A DNA stretch of 64,000 nucleotides from Clostridium sp. UBA701. GTDB lineage: Bacteria; Bacillota; Clostridia; Clostridiales; Clostridiaceae. Where the stretch lies: NCBI GenBank assembly GCA_002298125.1, contig DBMJ01000013.1, positions 20,203-84,202 of the forward strand, given 5' to 3'. The first letter of the stretch is position 1. Every line of letters starts with the position of its first letter. The translations under genes were made by a program, and so were the position numbers. Of this stretch, positions 45,101-54,794 are shown one piece after another. The notes under the pieces were generated by a model that did not search any database, was not told the DNA's origin, and saw only the letters and a program-made list of their open reading frames with translations.

Positions 45101-46381
45101 ATGTTAGATTTAAATTTAATAAGACATAATCCAGACACTGTAAGGCAGGCACTGTTAAAGCGTATGGATGCGGTTGACTTTACAGAGCTTCTCTCTTGGG
45201 ATCAATTAAGAAGAGAGACCATTGTAGAGCTGGAAGCACTAAAAGCCAAGAAAAACACAGTATCAAAGGAAATACCCCTGTTAAAGAAGCAGGGTATGAA
45301 TGTGGAAGATTGCTATGATGAAATGAAGAAGGTTTCAGAGCTCATAAGGGAGCTTGAAACAAGTTTAGGTCAGTATGAAGAAAAAATTGATAAGTTTTTA
45401 ATAGCCTTACCCAATATCCCTGATGAAGATGTGCTAGAAGGCGGCAAGGAAAATAATAAGGTTGTTAGAGAATTTGGTGTTAAGCCACACTTTGATTTTG
45501 ATATTAAAGATCATGTTGAGCTTGTAAAGCTTCATGACCTGGTTGACTATGAAAGAGGTGCAAAGCTTTCTGGAAATGGCTTCTGGGTTTATAAAGGTTA
45601 TGGTGCCTTGTTAGAATGGGCCCTGTTAAATTACTTTGTAGAGGAGCATCTTAAGGATGGATATGAATTCATTCTTCCTCCTCACATACTTTCATACGAA
45701 TGTGGTTTAGCAGCAGGACAATTCCCTAAATTTGAGGATGAAGTCTTTAAGATTGATGATAATAAAGATAAACAAAAAGAGCAATTTCTGCTTCCAACCT
45801 CTGAAACTGCTCTTATCAACCTGCATCGTGGAGAGATTTTAAAGGAGCAGGAATTGCCTAAAAAGTATTTTGCCTACACTCCCTGTTATAGAGTGGAAGC
45901 AGGAAGCTATAGAGCCTCTGAGAAGGGGATGATAAGGGGGCATCAATTTAACAAGGTGGAGATGTTCCAATATACAAAACCTGAGGATTCAGATGCAGCC
46001 TTAGAGGAATTGATAGGTAAGGCTGAAAGATTAGTGCAGGGCTTGAATTTACATTATAGACTAACAAAGCTGGCAGCTAAGGATTGTAGTGCATCTATGG
46101 CTAAAACCTATGATATAGAGATATGGATTCCAAGTATGAATGATTATAAGGAGGTAAGCTCCGCTTCAAATGCCAGAGATTACCAGGCTAGACGTGGCCT
46201 TATAAGATTTAGAAGAGACAGTAATAAAAAGGTGGAATATGTTAACACTCTAAATGCCTCAGGACTTGCTACTAGCAGATTAATTCCAGCCATTGTAGAA
46301 ACTATGCAGCAGGCGGATGGAAGCATTGTAGTTCCTGAGGTGTTAAGAAAATGGGTTGGCAAGGATGTTTTAAAGCTTTAA
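45101..46381 (+). CDS. serS: Seryl-tRNA synthetase
   Basis: 426 residues, standard length. N-terminal coiled-coil arm (residues 30-100), then a class II core: motif 2 with PCYRVEAGSYRASEKGMIRG and motif 3 with LNASGLATSRLIPAIVE. Charges tRNA-Ser and tRNA-Sec. Single gene controlled by the T-box leader; ribosome site ATGGAGG. Confidence 0.97.
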   Translation: MLDLNLIRHNPDTVRQALLKRMDAVDFTELLSWDQLRRETIVELEALKAKKNTVSKEIPLLKKQGMNVEDCYDEMKKVSELIRELETSLGQYEEKIDKFLIALPNIPDEDVLEGGKENNKVVREFGVKPHFDFDIKDHVELVKLHDLVDYERGAKLSGNGFWVYKGYGALLEWALLNYFVEEHLKDGYEFILPPHILSYECGLAAGQFPKFEDEVFKIDDNKDKQKEQFLLPTSETALINLHRGEILKEQELPKKYFAYTPCYRVEAGSYRASEKGMIRGHQFNKVEMFQYTKPEDSDAALEELIGKAERLVQGLNLHYRLTKLAAKDCSASMAKTYDIEIWIPSMNDYKEVSSASNARDYQARRGLIRFRRDSNKKVEYVNTLNASGLATSRLIPAIVETMQQADGSIVVPEVLRKWVGKDVLKL

Positions 46382-46476
46382 GAAGCATTATAGTCTTGAG
46401 GATTAGCTCTTGGGGATTGACCCTTTAGTATTGTTAATTTATGTATTGCTATTCTTATTATTGCTTTTGATGTAAG

Positions 46477-46517
46477 CACAAGGGGTGTATTTCATACAAA
46501 TACACCCCTTGTTAAAG
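46477..46517. terminator. Bidirectional terminator
   Basis: CAAGGGGTGTATTT pairs with AAATACACCCCTTG, between serS and the MutS-like gene. Confidence 0.85.
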
Positions 46518-46586
46518 TAATCTATTAAGCTTTTAGTCCTATTTTGAAGTTTTATCTAAGCCAGTATTGCAGTTCTATACAGAATC

Positions 46587-48158
46587 CTAGATAAAGCCCT
46601 CTATGCTTTCAGCTCTTTTATATGAGTTATCCACTATCTCCTGTGGATAGCCTATATATTTTAACAGCTTAATGGCATTTTTCGTTTGAGTAATTCCCTT
46701 CTTTAGCTTATAGTCAAATTTTAATCCCTCTTCGCTGTCTACCTCTTCACTAAAGTAATAGAACTCATAATTATCCTTTAAGATATCCGCTAGCTCCCTA
46801 TCATGAGTTGCTACTATAGAAATAGAATTCCTGGTATTTATATATGTGAGGATTTCTGCTGAAGCTGAAATCCTCTCCACAGGATTTGTCCCTCTAAATA
46901 TCTCATCAATAGGACAAAATACAGGTATTCCCTTTTCCGTGGCTTTTATAATTCTTAGAAGAGATTCTGCCTCAGCCATATAGAAGCTCTTCCCGCTGGT
47001 TAAATCATCATTAGGACTAATTGAAGAAACTATATTAAAAAATGAGGCTTCATAGTCCTTGGCTAAAACAAAATAAAAGGTCTGTGCCAAGAGTATATTT
47101 ACCCCTAACATCCTTAAGAAGGTAGATTTACCTGACATATTTGTACCTGTTAGAATTATGCCCTTCTTCCTCATTTGTATAGAATTAGCCACAGCATTTT
47201 CTATTAATGGGTGTACCCCCTCTGTCACCTTTAAAGTAAGCTCCTCCACAAATCTAGGCTTTACGCATTTGTCCTCTAAACTATATTGGTAGCCCGAAAT
47301 AGAAACTAGTGCCTCTAGCTCCCCTAATATATAGTAAAGCTCCATTAAAGCCCCTTTTTTACCCTCTAAAATACTGGCTATTTTATAATAAGCACTCTCC
47401 TCCAGCAAAAACATCAGAGAAATAGTATCAAAGAACCCTCCCCACATGCTGGTTAAGCTTATAAATTTAACTCCCCTATCTATGGCCCTCACATCTTTTA
47501 TAAGCTCCTTTAGCTTATCGGTATAACTAAATAGCTCCTCACCTTTGATATTAGATACCTTTTTAGCTGCTTTTAAAATATCTCTTAAGTACACAAGCCC
47601 ATTAGACTTAACATTTTTAGTCTCATAGTTGTTGATGATCATATTTATAAAGCAGGAGCCAAGTAAAGCCATCATATATTTTACATCTACAAAAATAGAA
47701 AGAAGTATAAATATTACGGGTACTATTTTACCTAAAAAGGTGTATAAATAATACTTAGCCTTATTTACTAAAAGGTTATTCTCCAACATATCTAAAAAAC
47801 TGTTCTTTTTATCTAGGCCTAGCTTTAAGAAGATATATTGAAGATCCGTTCTTAGATTTGCATTGTCCTTAAAGAGTTCAATAAAGCTATCCCTTTCCTT
47901 TAACTTTTTTTCATCCATTATGGGATTCCTAAGCATGTGATATAGAGCTGACTCTCCTAGGCTAGAATAGGTTCTATCCAGTTTTCCAAATACCTCGTCC
48001 ATATCTAAGTCATCCCAAGTTTGATTATCTATGGTATATTCTCCTTCCTCACTTGTATCAAAATACCTTCTTATGTTGTTATAATTCCTTCTCTTTGAAA
48101 TTCCCTCAGTAAAATCCTGATTTAACATTCTTAAATAAGCTTGCTTATAGTTTGCCAT
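46587..48158 (-). CDS. MutS-family ATPase with membrane segments
   Basis: 523 residues. The C terminus is the MutS ATPase: Walker A TGTNMSGKSTFLRML near residue 338, ISPNDDLTSGKSFYMAE, Walker B CPIDEIFRGTNPVER and VATHDRELA. The N-terminal half has helical lever parts but no mismatch-binding domain, and includes two hydrophobic segments (YTFLGKIVPVIFILLSIFV, YMMALLGSCFINMII). This short clostridial MutS-like type is probably not involved in mismatch repair; role unknown. Ribosome site AAGGGAG. Confidence 0.85.
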   Translation of the reverse strand: MANYKQAYLRMLNQDFTEGISKRRNYNNIRRYFDTSEEGEYTIDNQTWDDLDMDEVFGKLDRTYSSLGESALYHMLRNPIMDEKKLKERDSFIELFKDNANLRTDLQYIFLKLGLDKKNSFLDMLENNLLVNKAKYYLYTFLGKIVPVIFILLSIFVDVKYMMALLGSCFINMIINNYETKNVKSNGLVYLRDILKAAKKVSNIKGEELFSYTDKLKELIKDVRAIDRGVKFISLTSMWGGFFDTISLMFLLEESAYYKIASILEGKKGALMELYYILGELEALVSISGYQYSLEDKCVKPRFVEELTLKVTEGVHPLIENAVANSIQMRKKGIILTGTNMSGKSTFLRMLGVNILLAQTFYFVLAKDYEASFFNIVSSISPNDDLTSGKSFYMAEAESLLRIIKATEKGIPVFCPIDEIFRGTNPVERISASAEILTYINTRNSISIVATHDRELADILKDNYEFYYFSEEVDSEEGLKFDYKLKKGITQTKNAIKLLKYIGYPQEIVDNSYKRAESIEGFI

Positions 48159-48236
48159 TGTTTTATCTCCCTTTTACTCCGTACAGTATTATGTTTACTA
48201 ACATTATACGTTATCCTATAGTACTGAGTCAAAATT

Positions 48237-49232
48237 TTACAAGGGTATTCTAATAAGGTAAGATATAAGTCTTTCATTGTCATAGGGATAAACTCTTACA
48301 ATTGCATAGATATTATTAGAGTCGCTAGTCCAGGTAGGGTACAGATAGCAGTACCTTCCGCTATAGGATAATATTTGCATTTCTTTAGATGGCTTCAGCT
48401 TTTTTAGCCAGGCCTCTTCATCTATAAGCTTCAATGGATAGTTACAGGTTATTCTCTTTTTTGTTGAGAAATCCCCTGTACTCATAATCCAGATATGGTG
48501 CAGATTCTCTTCAATGAAAACCCTGCTCTTTATTTCTGTTATAGCTGTGTTTACCTTCACGTAGGCAATATATTTGCCATCTGGAGAGCTTCTTGGAAGC
48601 ATACCCTCATCCACTATGCTTTCAGAATTATCCTTTAGTGACTTATATATAATACTATTATCTCTCTGAAATACAATACCACCCTTATTCTCCACAAATG
48701 AGGCAGAGGAGCCCTCTGTAAGCTTCCTTTGCTCCTTAGTTTTGAGATCTATAGTATATACGAATGCTTTTAGTAAATCTGATGCCTTTGCACTAATATC
48801 TAAAAACTTTTTTGTATATAAAAGGCCTTTATCTTTGGGTAGCCATATTGGCTGTTCATAAAAGACCTCCTTATAATCCCCCTTTAATATCTCCTCTACC
48901 TCTCCGCTGCCCAAATTATAGATTTTGATACTTCCACCCTCAGAAAATGCAAGCAGTTTTCCATCTCTAGATATGCTTACATAATTAGGACTCCCCTTAT
49001 AGAGCCTTATGAGACTATTATTTCTGTACCTATACAACCCATCCTGCTTTGCAAGGTACAAGGTTCCTCCACACTCAGCTGCAGGAAATACTATGTTATT
49101 ATCTATTATATTAAATGGCTCACAGCTTCCTTTACCCATAGGCTCTGCAATAATTATCTGCGAAATAAATATGTAAATAAAACATGGTAATAATATTTTT
49201 ATTAGTTTCTTGTAAAATGAAAGGTATCCCAT
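48237..49232 (-). CDS. Secreted PD40/TolB-like beta-propeller protein
   Basis: 331 residues. Signal-like hydrophobic N terminus (LIKILLPCFIYIFISQIII), then WD40-like PD40 repeats (NYVSISRDGKLLAFSEGGSI, RSSPDGKYIAYVKVN, YPTWTSDSNNIYAIVRV). Likely a periplasm-side scaffold or ligand binder; function unknown. The ATG at 49232 follows GGAGG by five bases. No close partner gene. Confidence 0.75.
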   Translation of the reverse strand: MGYLSFYKKLIKILLPCFIYIFISQIIIAEPMGKGSCEPFNIIDNNIVFPAAECGGTLYLAKQDGLYRYRNNSLIRLYKGSPNYVSISRDGKLLAFSEGGSIKIYNLGSGEVEEILKGDYKEVFYEQPIWLPKDKGLLYTKKFLDISAKASDLLKAFVYTIDLKTKEQRKLTEGSSASFVENKGGIVFQRDNSIIYKSLKDNSESIVDEGMLPRSSPDGKYIAYVKVNTAITEIKSRVFIEENLHHIWIMSTGDFSTKKRITCNYPLKLIDEEAWLKKLKPSKEMQILSYSGRYCYLYPTWTSDSNNIYAIVRVYPYDNERLISYLIRIPL

Positions 49233-49309
49233 GATGTCCTCCAATGATTTAATTCATTGTTATTTTAACTAAAATCATAAATATTATAAGCTATAAATTG
49301 TAAAAAAAT

Positions 49310-49334
49310 AAAGCACCTAATTTAGGTGCTTTAA
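49310..49334 (-). terminator. Terminator after the gap gene
   Basis: AAAGCACCTAA pairs with TTAGGTGCTTT, a T run follows on minus. Confidence 0.8.
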
Positions 49335-49340
49335 TGATTA

Positions 49341-50387
49341 TTAAATTGCTATTCCTATTCCACGCTGGCCTTTTTTCTGCATTTGATTTGCTATATAGGT
49401 AACCAAGTCCACTGTCCTGCAGGAATATCCCCATTCATTATCATACCAGGAAACTACCTTCACCATGTTTCCTTCCATAACCATGGTGGACAATCCATCT
49501 ATTATTGAGGATCTTTCATCACCTTTGTAATCTATAGATACCAGTGGTTCCTCCGAGTATCCGAGTATACCCTCCATATCTCCTGCTGCTGCTTCTTTAA
49601 AGGCGTTGTTGACCTCCTCAACAGTTACGCTTCTTGAAAGCTCACATACTAGATCTGTCAATGAAACTGTAGGTGTAGGTATTCTAACTGAAAAACCATT
49701 TAGCTTTCCATTAAGATTAGGCAGAACCTTTCCCACAGCCTTTGCTGCTCCTGTGGTAGTTGGAATTATGGATTCTCCTGCTGCTCTTGCCCTTCTTAGA
49801 TCCTTATGATTCTTATCTAATAATTGCTGATCATTTGTGTAGGAATGTATAGTAGTCATAAGTCCCTTTATTATTCCAAAGTTATCATCTAAAACCTTGG
49901 CAAAGGGAGCCAGACAATTTGTAGTACAGGAGGCATTGGAGATTATAACATGCTTTTTTACATCTAGTTCTCTTTCGTTAACTCCCATAACCACAGTAAT
50001 ATCCTCATCCTTACCTGGAGCTGTAAGAATTACCTTTTTAGCACCAGCCTTTACATGCTTCATGAGACTTTCCTTATCCTTAAAAATTCCTGTGGACTCT
50101 ATGACAATATCTATTTTCATACTCTTCCAAGGCAGCTTTTCAGGATCATTTTCTCTGCATATCTTAATGCTTTTACCGTTTATTATCATGGAATCCTCTG
50201 TAGTAGAAATATCACCCTTAAAGGTTCCGTAGCAGGAATCATACTTGAAAAGATGAGCTAAGGTTTTGCTATCAGCTCTCGCATTAATAGCAACTATCTC
50301 CACATCCTCATCCAATCTTTCCTGAGCAATTCTTAGCACTGCTCTTCCGATTCTTCCAAACCCATTAATAGCAACTTTTACAGACAT
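49341..50387 (-). CDS. Glyceraldehyde-3-phosphate dehydrogenase, GapB-like
   Basis: 348 residues. GFGRIGRAVLRIA Rossmann start; active-site Cys in SNASCTTNCLAPFAKV; TIHSYTNDQQLLDKNHKDLR and GAAKAVGKVLPNLNGKLNG complete the catalytic domain; ends SWYDNEWGYSCR. The residue region after the second strand reads INARADSKTLAH, without the Asp that marks NAD-specific glycolytic GAPDH, so NADP-linked or anabolic (GapB-type) use is plausible. Not next to pgk or tpi, unlike the glycolytic form. Ribosome site AGGGGGGA. Confidence 0.85.
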   Translation of the reverse strand: MSVKVAINGFGRIGRAVLRIAQERLDEDVEIVAINARADSKTLAHLFKYDSCYGTFKGDISTTEDSMIINGKSIKICRENDPEKLPWKSMKIDIVIESTGIFKDKESLMKHVKAGAKKVILTAPGKDEDITVVMGVNERELDVKKHVIISNASCTTNCLAPFAKVLDDNFGIIKGLMTTIHSYTNDQQLLDKNHKDLRRARAAGESIIPTTTGAAKAVGKVLPNLNGKLNGFSVRIPTPTVSLTDLVCELSRSVTVEEVNNAFKEAAAGDMEGILGYSEEPLVSIDYKGDERSSIIDGLSTMVMEGNMVKVVSWYDNEWGYSCRTVDLVTYIANQMQKKGQRGIGIAI

Positions 50388-50581
50388 GTTATTTCCCCCT
50401 ATAATCTTAATAATGCTTATGTAACATTATTGAGTATATTAAGTTGATTTAGTATATCATATATGCTTTATATTACATATATGTGCTATATTATTTATAT
50501 CAATTAGCATCATATATGTCAATGATGCTTGTAATGTGATTAGGCTTGTTTATCTTTATTTTCCATTGTTTTTCTCAATTA

Positions 50582-50651
50582 TAGGGGACGGTTCTTAACT
50601 TTTTTATAAAAGAAATAATTATAAGGGACGGTTCTTTATTTTTTTATAAAA
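50582..50651 (+). repeat. Two GGGGACGGTTCTT repeats
   Basis: Copies at 50583 and 50624, each reading (A)GGGACGGTTCTT followed by A/T-rich CTTTTTTATAAAA. The same unit recurs at 51621-51715 and at 58211. The rest of the gap 50388-50722 is AT-rich with no gene. Confidence 0.9.
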
Positions 50652-50722
50652 ATAACAATTATACCTTACTGTGGGGTCTGTTATAATAAGCTTATAAAGG
50701 TTAATATAATGGGGGTTGGGTT

Positions 50723-51607
50723 ATGAGTAAAATTGATTTGCATATTCATTCAAACTGCAGTGATGATGCAGAATTATCTGTAGAGAAAATAGTAAGTATG
50801 AGCAAAAAAAGTGATATGAAGGTTATAGCCATAACTGATCATAACTCTGTAAGAGGGGTTGAAAAGGCTATAGTGTGTGGCAACAAGCTTGGAGTAGAGG
50901 TGATTCCCGGAATTGAAATTGACTGCACCTTCAACTCTATTAACCTGCATGTATTAGGATATTATATTGACTATAATAGAAGAGAATTTCATGAGTTGGA
51001 AAAACAGGTCTATGATCAAGAAATGAAATTTGCCTCAGAGAAGATTAGAAGGCTTAGAGAAAATACAGGTCTTGTAGTAGACGAAATGGAAGTATTAGAA
51101 AAGGCTAATGGCAAAATAGTTACTGGAGAGCTTATAGCTGAAATATTACTTAGTAAGAGTAATAGCTCTGACAACGAATTGCTACGACCTTATATCATGG
51201 GTGGAGCAAGAAGTGACATGCCCTATGTAAACTTTTATTGGGATTTCTTTTCTCAGGGTAAGGCTGCGTATGTACCAGTTAAATATATAAGCCTAAGGGA
51301 CACCATAGAGCTTATTAAGAGCAGTAATGGAATACCTGTTATAGCCCATCCAGGTAATAACCTAAAAGAGTACATGGCTGTCATAGATTCTATTATTAAA
51401 GAGGGTATTGAAGGCATTGAGGTGTTTAGCACCTATCATTCTAAGGAGCAGACTGATTACTTCTACCAAAAGGCAATAGAGTATAAGCTTCCAATGACCT
51501 GCGGCAGTGACTTTCATGGAAAAAACAAGCCTAATATTACTATAGGCGGCTGTGATTGCAGTCTCCCCTATAGGGATATTGTAGATCCTCTAAAGGCCAA
51601 AATTTAG
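50723..51607 (+). CDS. PHP-domain phosphoesterase
   Basis: 294 residues. DLHIHSNCSDDAELSVEKIV and AITDHNSVRGVEKA give the first metal-binding motifs, PGIEIDCTFNSINLHVLGYY the second, VIAHPGN and CGSDFHGKNKPN the last. A PHP hydrolase like the 3',5'-nucleoside bisphosphate phosphatase or RNase AM group; substrate not determined. Start after GGGGGTTGGGTT. Single gene flanked by GGGGACGG repeats on both sides. Confidence 0.85.
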   Translation: MSKIDLHIHSNCSDDAELSVEKIVSMSKKSDMKVIAITDHNSVRGVEKAIVCGNKLGVEVIPGIEIDCTFNSINLHVLGYYIDYNRREFHELEKQVYDQEMKFASEKIRRLRENTGLVVDEMEVLEKANGKIVTGELIAEILLSKSNSSDNELLRPYIMGGARSDMPYVNFYWDFFSQGKAAYVPVKYISLRDTIELIKSSNGIPVIAHPGNNLKEYMAVIDSIIKEGIEGIEVFSTYHSKEQTDYFYQKAIEYKLPMTCGSDFHGKNKPNITIGGCDCSLPYRDIVDPLKAKI

Positions 51608-51619
51608 TGGATAGAACGG

Positions 51620-51716
51620 ACTTTTGGGGACGGTCTTTGACAATTTTGGGGACGGTTCTTTACTTTTTTATAAAAATGGCAACTTTGGGGACGGTTCTTT
51701 ACTTTTTTAATAATTG
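51620..51716 (+). repeat. Three GGGGACGGTTCTT repeats
   Basis: TTTTGGGGACGG units at 51622, 51645 and 51686; the first is degenerate (GGTCTTTGACAA), the other two have the CTTTTTTATAAAA or CTTTTTTAATAA tail. Same orientation as the pair before the PHP gene. Confidence 0.9.
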
Positions 51717-51837
51717 GACTTCTGTAATGTCTCATAATAATTAAAGGAAATAATAAAGCCACCGATTATTTAGTTAAAACTGTTAATGTTATGGTTATTT
51801 ATACTGCACCGTTACTTACTAAATGAGGAGGTTTACT

Positions 51838-53574
51838 ATGAAACTAAATATTCGGTCCAAAATGGTTGTAATTACAACTCTGCTCTTAGCAGTGCCAAGC
51901 TTCATAATTGGATTTATTTCATACCAATACGCCAAAGCTGAATTAAATTCTTCAGGAGAAATCATTCTAAAAAATGGTGTGAAGCAGGTATTACAGCTAA
52001 TAGATGCAAAGCAAAAGGATGTTGAAACGGGAAAGATTTCGGAGGAGCAGGCCAAGGAAGATGTAAAAACCTACATACTGGGCGAAAAAAAACCCGACGG
52101 AAAAAGACCTATTAATAAAAATATAAATCTGGGTCAGAATGGATATTTTATAATATATGATGAACAAGGTACTGAAGTAGCTCATCCAACTCTTGAGGGG
52201 AAAAACGTTATTGACGTTAAGACTAAGGATGGTTTTTTCCTTGTGAAGGATCAGATAGCCAAGGCTAAAAGTGGTGGGGGTTTTACATATTATGAGTGGG
52301 AGCTGCCCAATGATAAGACAAAGATAGCACAGAAAATTTCTTATGAAGAGATGGACCAAAAGTGGGGTTGGATTGTTTGTGCAGGCTCCTATATGATGGA
52401 CTATAACAAAGGTGCCAATAAAATACTTTATCTATTTCTTATAACCTTTGCTGTTGCTTTAACATTAGGTTTAGTAGTAATATGGCTATTTTCAAGGAGC
52501 CTTGCTTCTCCAATTGTAAAAATAAGCAATCAGGTAAAGGTTATGGCTGATGGAGATTTAAGTAATACTATAGAGGAAATAAAGAAAAGGGATGAAATAG
52601 GGGTTTTAAACAAAGCCATTATTAGCTTAAGAGACAACCTTAAAGACATGGTTTTGGAGGTTAAGCATACAGTAAATACCGTTAAAGATGGTAGTGAAAA
52701 TCTAGTTTCTTCTGCTAACGAAATTGGAACAGTGGCAAATGAAGTTGGAAGGTCCATACAATATGTTTCTAGTGGCGCGGAGGAGCAGGCTACAAAGGTT
52801 GAACTTATTAAAAATAAGGTCAGTGAGCTGGCTCATAAGATCGATAACATTAATGAGCATGTAGGAAATATGAACGAGAATGCCAATAAGGTTATTGATT
52901 TCATTAACAATGGAAATGTTCTAGTAGTAAATTCAATAGATCAAATGAATAAAATCAACGATATAACCAGTGAAACCTCCGGTACTGTTGAATTTTTGTC
53001 AGAAAGGTCTACTGAGATAATAAAGATTGTACAACTTATTGATGGCATATCCACAGAAACCAACTTGCTGGCACTAAATGCAGCTATTGAGGCAGCAAGA
53101 GCTGGGGAAGCTGGCAGAGGCTTCTCAGTAGTAGCTGAACAGGTAAGAAAGTTAGCAGAACAATCTGCCAAGGCTGCAAAGGAAATTTCAGGCCTAATAA
53201 ATGAGGTGGAAAAGGGTATAGGAAATTCTGTTGTAGCAATGAACAACAGCATGACAATGGTAGAACATGGTGTAAACAACATTAAAGAGACTGGAAATTC
53301 CTTTGAGGATATAAAAAATGTGGTTAACAACCTAGTTGTAGATATTGAAAGCCTATCAAAAGAAGCCATAGATGTAATAGAAAATACAAAAGAGGTACGA
53401 GGCTCTATTTTAGATATTGCAGAAATAAGTGAGCAATTTGCTGCTAGCTCTGAGGAGGTTGCAGCTTCTTCAGAAGAACAGTTAGCTTCTACAGAGGAAA
53501 TTGTAAATGCAGCTCACAGTCTAAGTAAGAGAGTTGAAGATTTGGCAAAGAATACAGATAGGTTTAGAGTTTAA
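51838..53574 (+). CDS. Methyl-accepting chemotaxis protein
   Basis: 578 residues. First membrane segment near residues 10-30, an extracellular sCache-type domain (NLGQNGYFIIYDEQGTEVAH, WGWIVCAGSYM), second membrane segment (LITFAVALTLGLVVIWLF), a HAMP region and the cytosolic signalling hairpin with IDGISTETNLLALNAAIEAA and GRGFSVVAEQVRKLAEQS. Passes ligand signals to CheA. ATG at 51838 after GAGGAGG. No other chemotaxis gene here. Confidence 0.92.
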   Translation: MKLNIRSKMVVITTLLLAVPSFIIGFISYQYAKAELNSSGEIILKNGVKQVLQLIDAKQKDVETGKISEEQAKEDVKTYILGEKKPDGKRPINKNINLGQNGYFIIYDEQGTEVAHPTLEGKNVIDVKTKDGFFLVKDQIAKAKSGGGFTYYEWELPNDKTKIAQKISYEEMDQKWGWIVCAGSYMMDYNKGANKILYLFLITFAVALTLGLVVIWLFSRSLASPIVKISNQVKVMADGDLSNTIEEIKKRDEIGVLNKAIISLRDNLKDMVLEVKHTVNTVKDGSENLVSSANEIGTVANEVGRSIQYVSSGAEEQATKVELIKNKVSELAHKIDNINEHVGNMNENANKVIDFINNGNVLVVNSIDQMNKINDITSETSGTVEFLSERSTEIIKIVQLIDGISTETNLLALNAAIEAARAGEAGRGFSVVAEQVRKLAEQSAKAAKEISGLINEVEKGIGNSVVAMNNSMTMVEHGVNNIKETGNSFEDIKNVVNNLVVDIESLSKEAIDVIENTKEVRGSILDIAEISEQFAASSEEVAASSEEQLASTEEIVNAAHSLSKRVEDLAKNTDRFRV

Positions 53575-53586
53575 ACTTTTACATCA

Positions 53587-53623
53587 ATAAAAAAGGAAGT
53601 CATAGAACTTCCTTTTTTTATTG
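53587..53623. terminator. Bidirectional terminator, copy 1
   Basis: AAAAAAGGAAGT paired with ACTTCCTTTTTT around CATAGA. Near-identical to the hairpin at 58271-58304 at the other side of the TasA operon. Confidence 0.9.
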
Positions 53624-53628
53624 ATGGA

Positions 53629-54732
53629 TTATTTTAGCGTATATATTGTTTTTGCAACAATATTTGTAGAATTATATTGAGAATTTACATCCACTACAGA
53701 CACGTTTTTAGTTATATCATCTATCCAAATATGAGCTCCTTCATTATGATTGCTTGTTCCTGTTACAGTTAATATGGCTGGTCCAGCAACATTTTTCCCC
53801 AGGTCAACATTTATTCCTCCCCAGGCATTATTTGAAGTAGTAATATCATTAACTGTAACAATTGAACCATTTACCGTAATTCCAGATTTGCCATTATTTG
53901 AAACAGATACCCTGTCTAATAATACATTCTTTGCACAGTATATATTAATACCATGTCCACTAGTTTTGTTCTGTCTTTCTATAGCAATATTTTTTAAGGT
54001 TGTATTATCTTTGTAAATAGTAATAATATTTTGTCCTGCGGCTAAATTTCCAACAATTTTATGATCTTTACCATCGATAATAACTGGTCTATTCATTTCT
54101 ATAGGTGATGCTACAGTTATATCTTGGCTTAGTTCTATATTGCTTATATAGGAGCTATCTAATGCTTCCTTTAAGGATTTTTCATTATATACAGTGGCAG
54201 TGACAGGAGCATTCAACTGATTTGCAGTAAAGTTAAAGGTAAATTCTGCAGTTAGTCCACTGTAATCTGCGCCAGTTGTATTTGTTGCTGTTTCAGGCAT
54301 TTTAAACTGTATTGTAAAAGGAGTACCTGTTGCATTTTGTTGAACATTTGCATTAATCTCTCCTAGATATGCATTGCCCAATTTATTAATATCTACAAAA
54401 CCCCTGTTGTTTATATTTACCTGAAGAGGTGTGGCTCCGTTATATAAAATACTATCTAATGGATCTACACTTAAATAATACTTTAGATTAAGTGATCCCT
54501 TGTTAGCTATGGTCAAGCTTTTTACCTCACTAGTCCAACCAGGATAAATGTTTGTAAGGTTTAAACCTTCAGTTATTACTCCTACCTCGCCAAGTTTTAG
54601 TGTTCCTGTGTTAAACACATTTCCTGAACTTGATTTATTATCAGTAAACCAGGCTCCTGTTGCAGCCCCTATGGTAAGTCCTAGAAGCAATGTGCCTGCT
54701 GTAATAATACTTATTATCTTCTTTTTAATCAT
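53629..54732 (-). CDS. TasA-like secreted protein fused to beta-helix
   Basis: 367 residues. SipW-type signal peptide (TLLLGLTIGAATGAWFTDN) and SSSGNVFNTGTLKL, then a TasA-like strand domain to about residue 180, then a right-handed parallel beta-helix-like part (ITVASPIEMNRPVIIDGKDH, VLLDRVSVSNNGKSGITVNG). TasA forms biofilm fibres; the beta-helix could bind carbohydrate. Last gene of the SipW operon; terminator directly downstream. Ribosome site AAGGGGAAGAG. Confidence 0.8.
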   Translation of the reverse strand: MIKKKIISIITAGTLLLGLTIGAATGAWFTDNKSSSGNVFNTGTLKLGEVGVITEGLNLTNIYPGWTSEVKSLTIANKGSLNLKYYLSVDPLDSILYNGATPLQVNINNRGFVDINKLGNAYLGEINANVQQNATGTPFTIQFKMPETATNTTGADYSGLTAEFTFNFTANQLNAPVTATVYNEKSLKEALDSSYISNIELSQDITVASPIEMNRPVIIDGKDHKIVGNLAAGQNIITIYKDNTTLKNIAIERQNKTSGHGINIYCAKNVLLDRVSVSNNGKSGITVNGSIVTVNDITTSNNAWGGINVDLGKNVAGPAILTVTGTSNHNEGAHIWIDDITKNVSVVDVNSQYNSTNIVAKTIYTLK

Positions 54733-54794
54733 TTTCTCTTCCCCTTTTAAATAATTTGAGGCTTCATTTTTTCATATTTTCTTTACACTATCAA

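Noticed and set aside
50582..51716. CRISPR-like GGGGACGG repeats
   Set aside because: Irregular spacing, a gene lies between copies and no cas genes are present.
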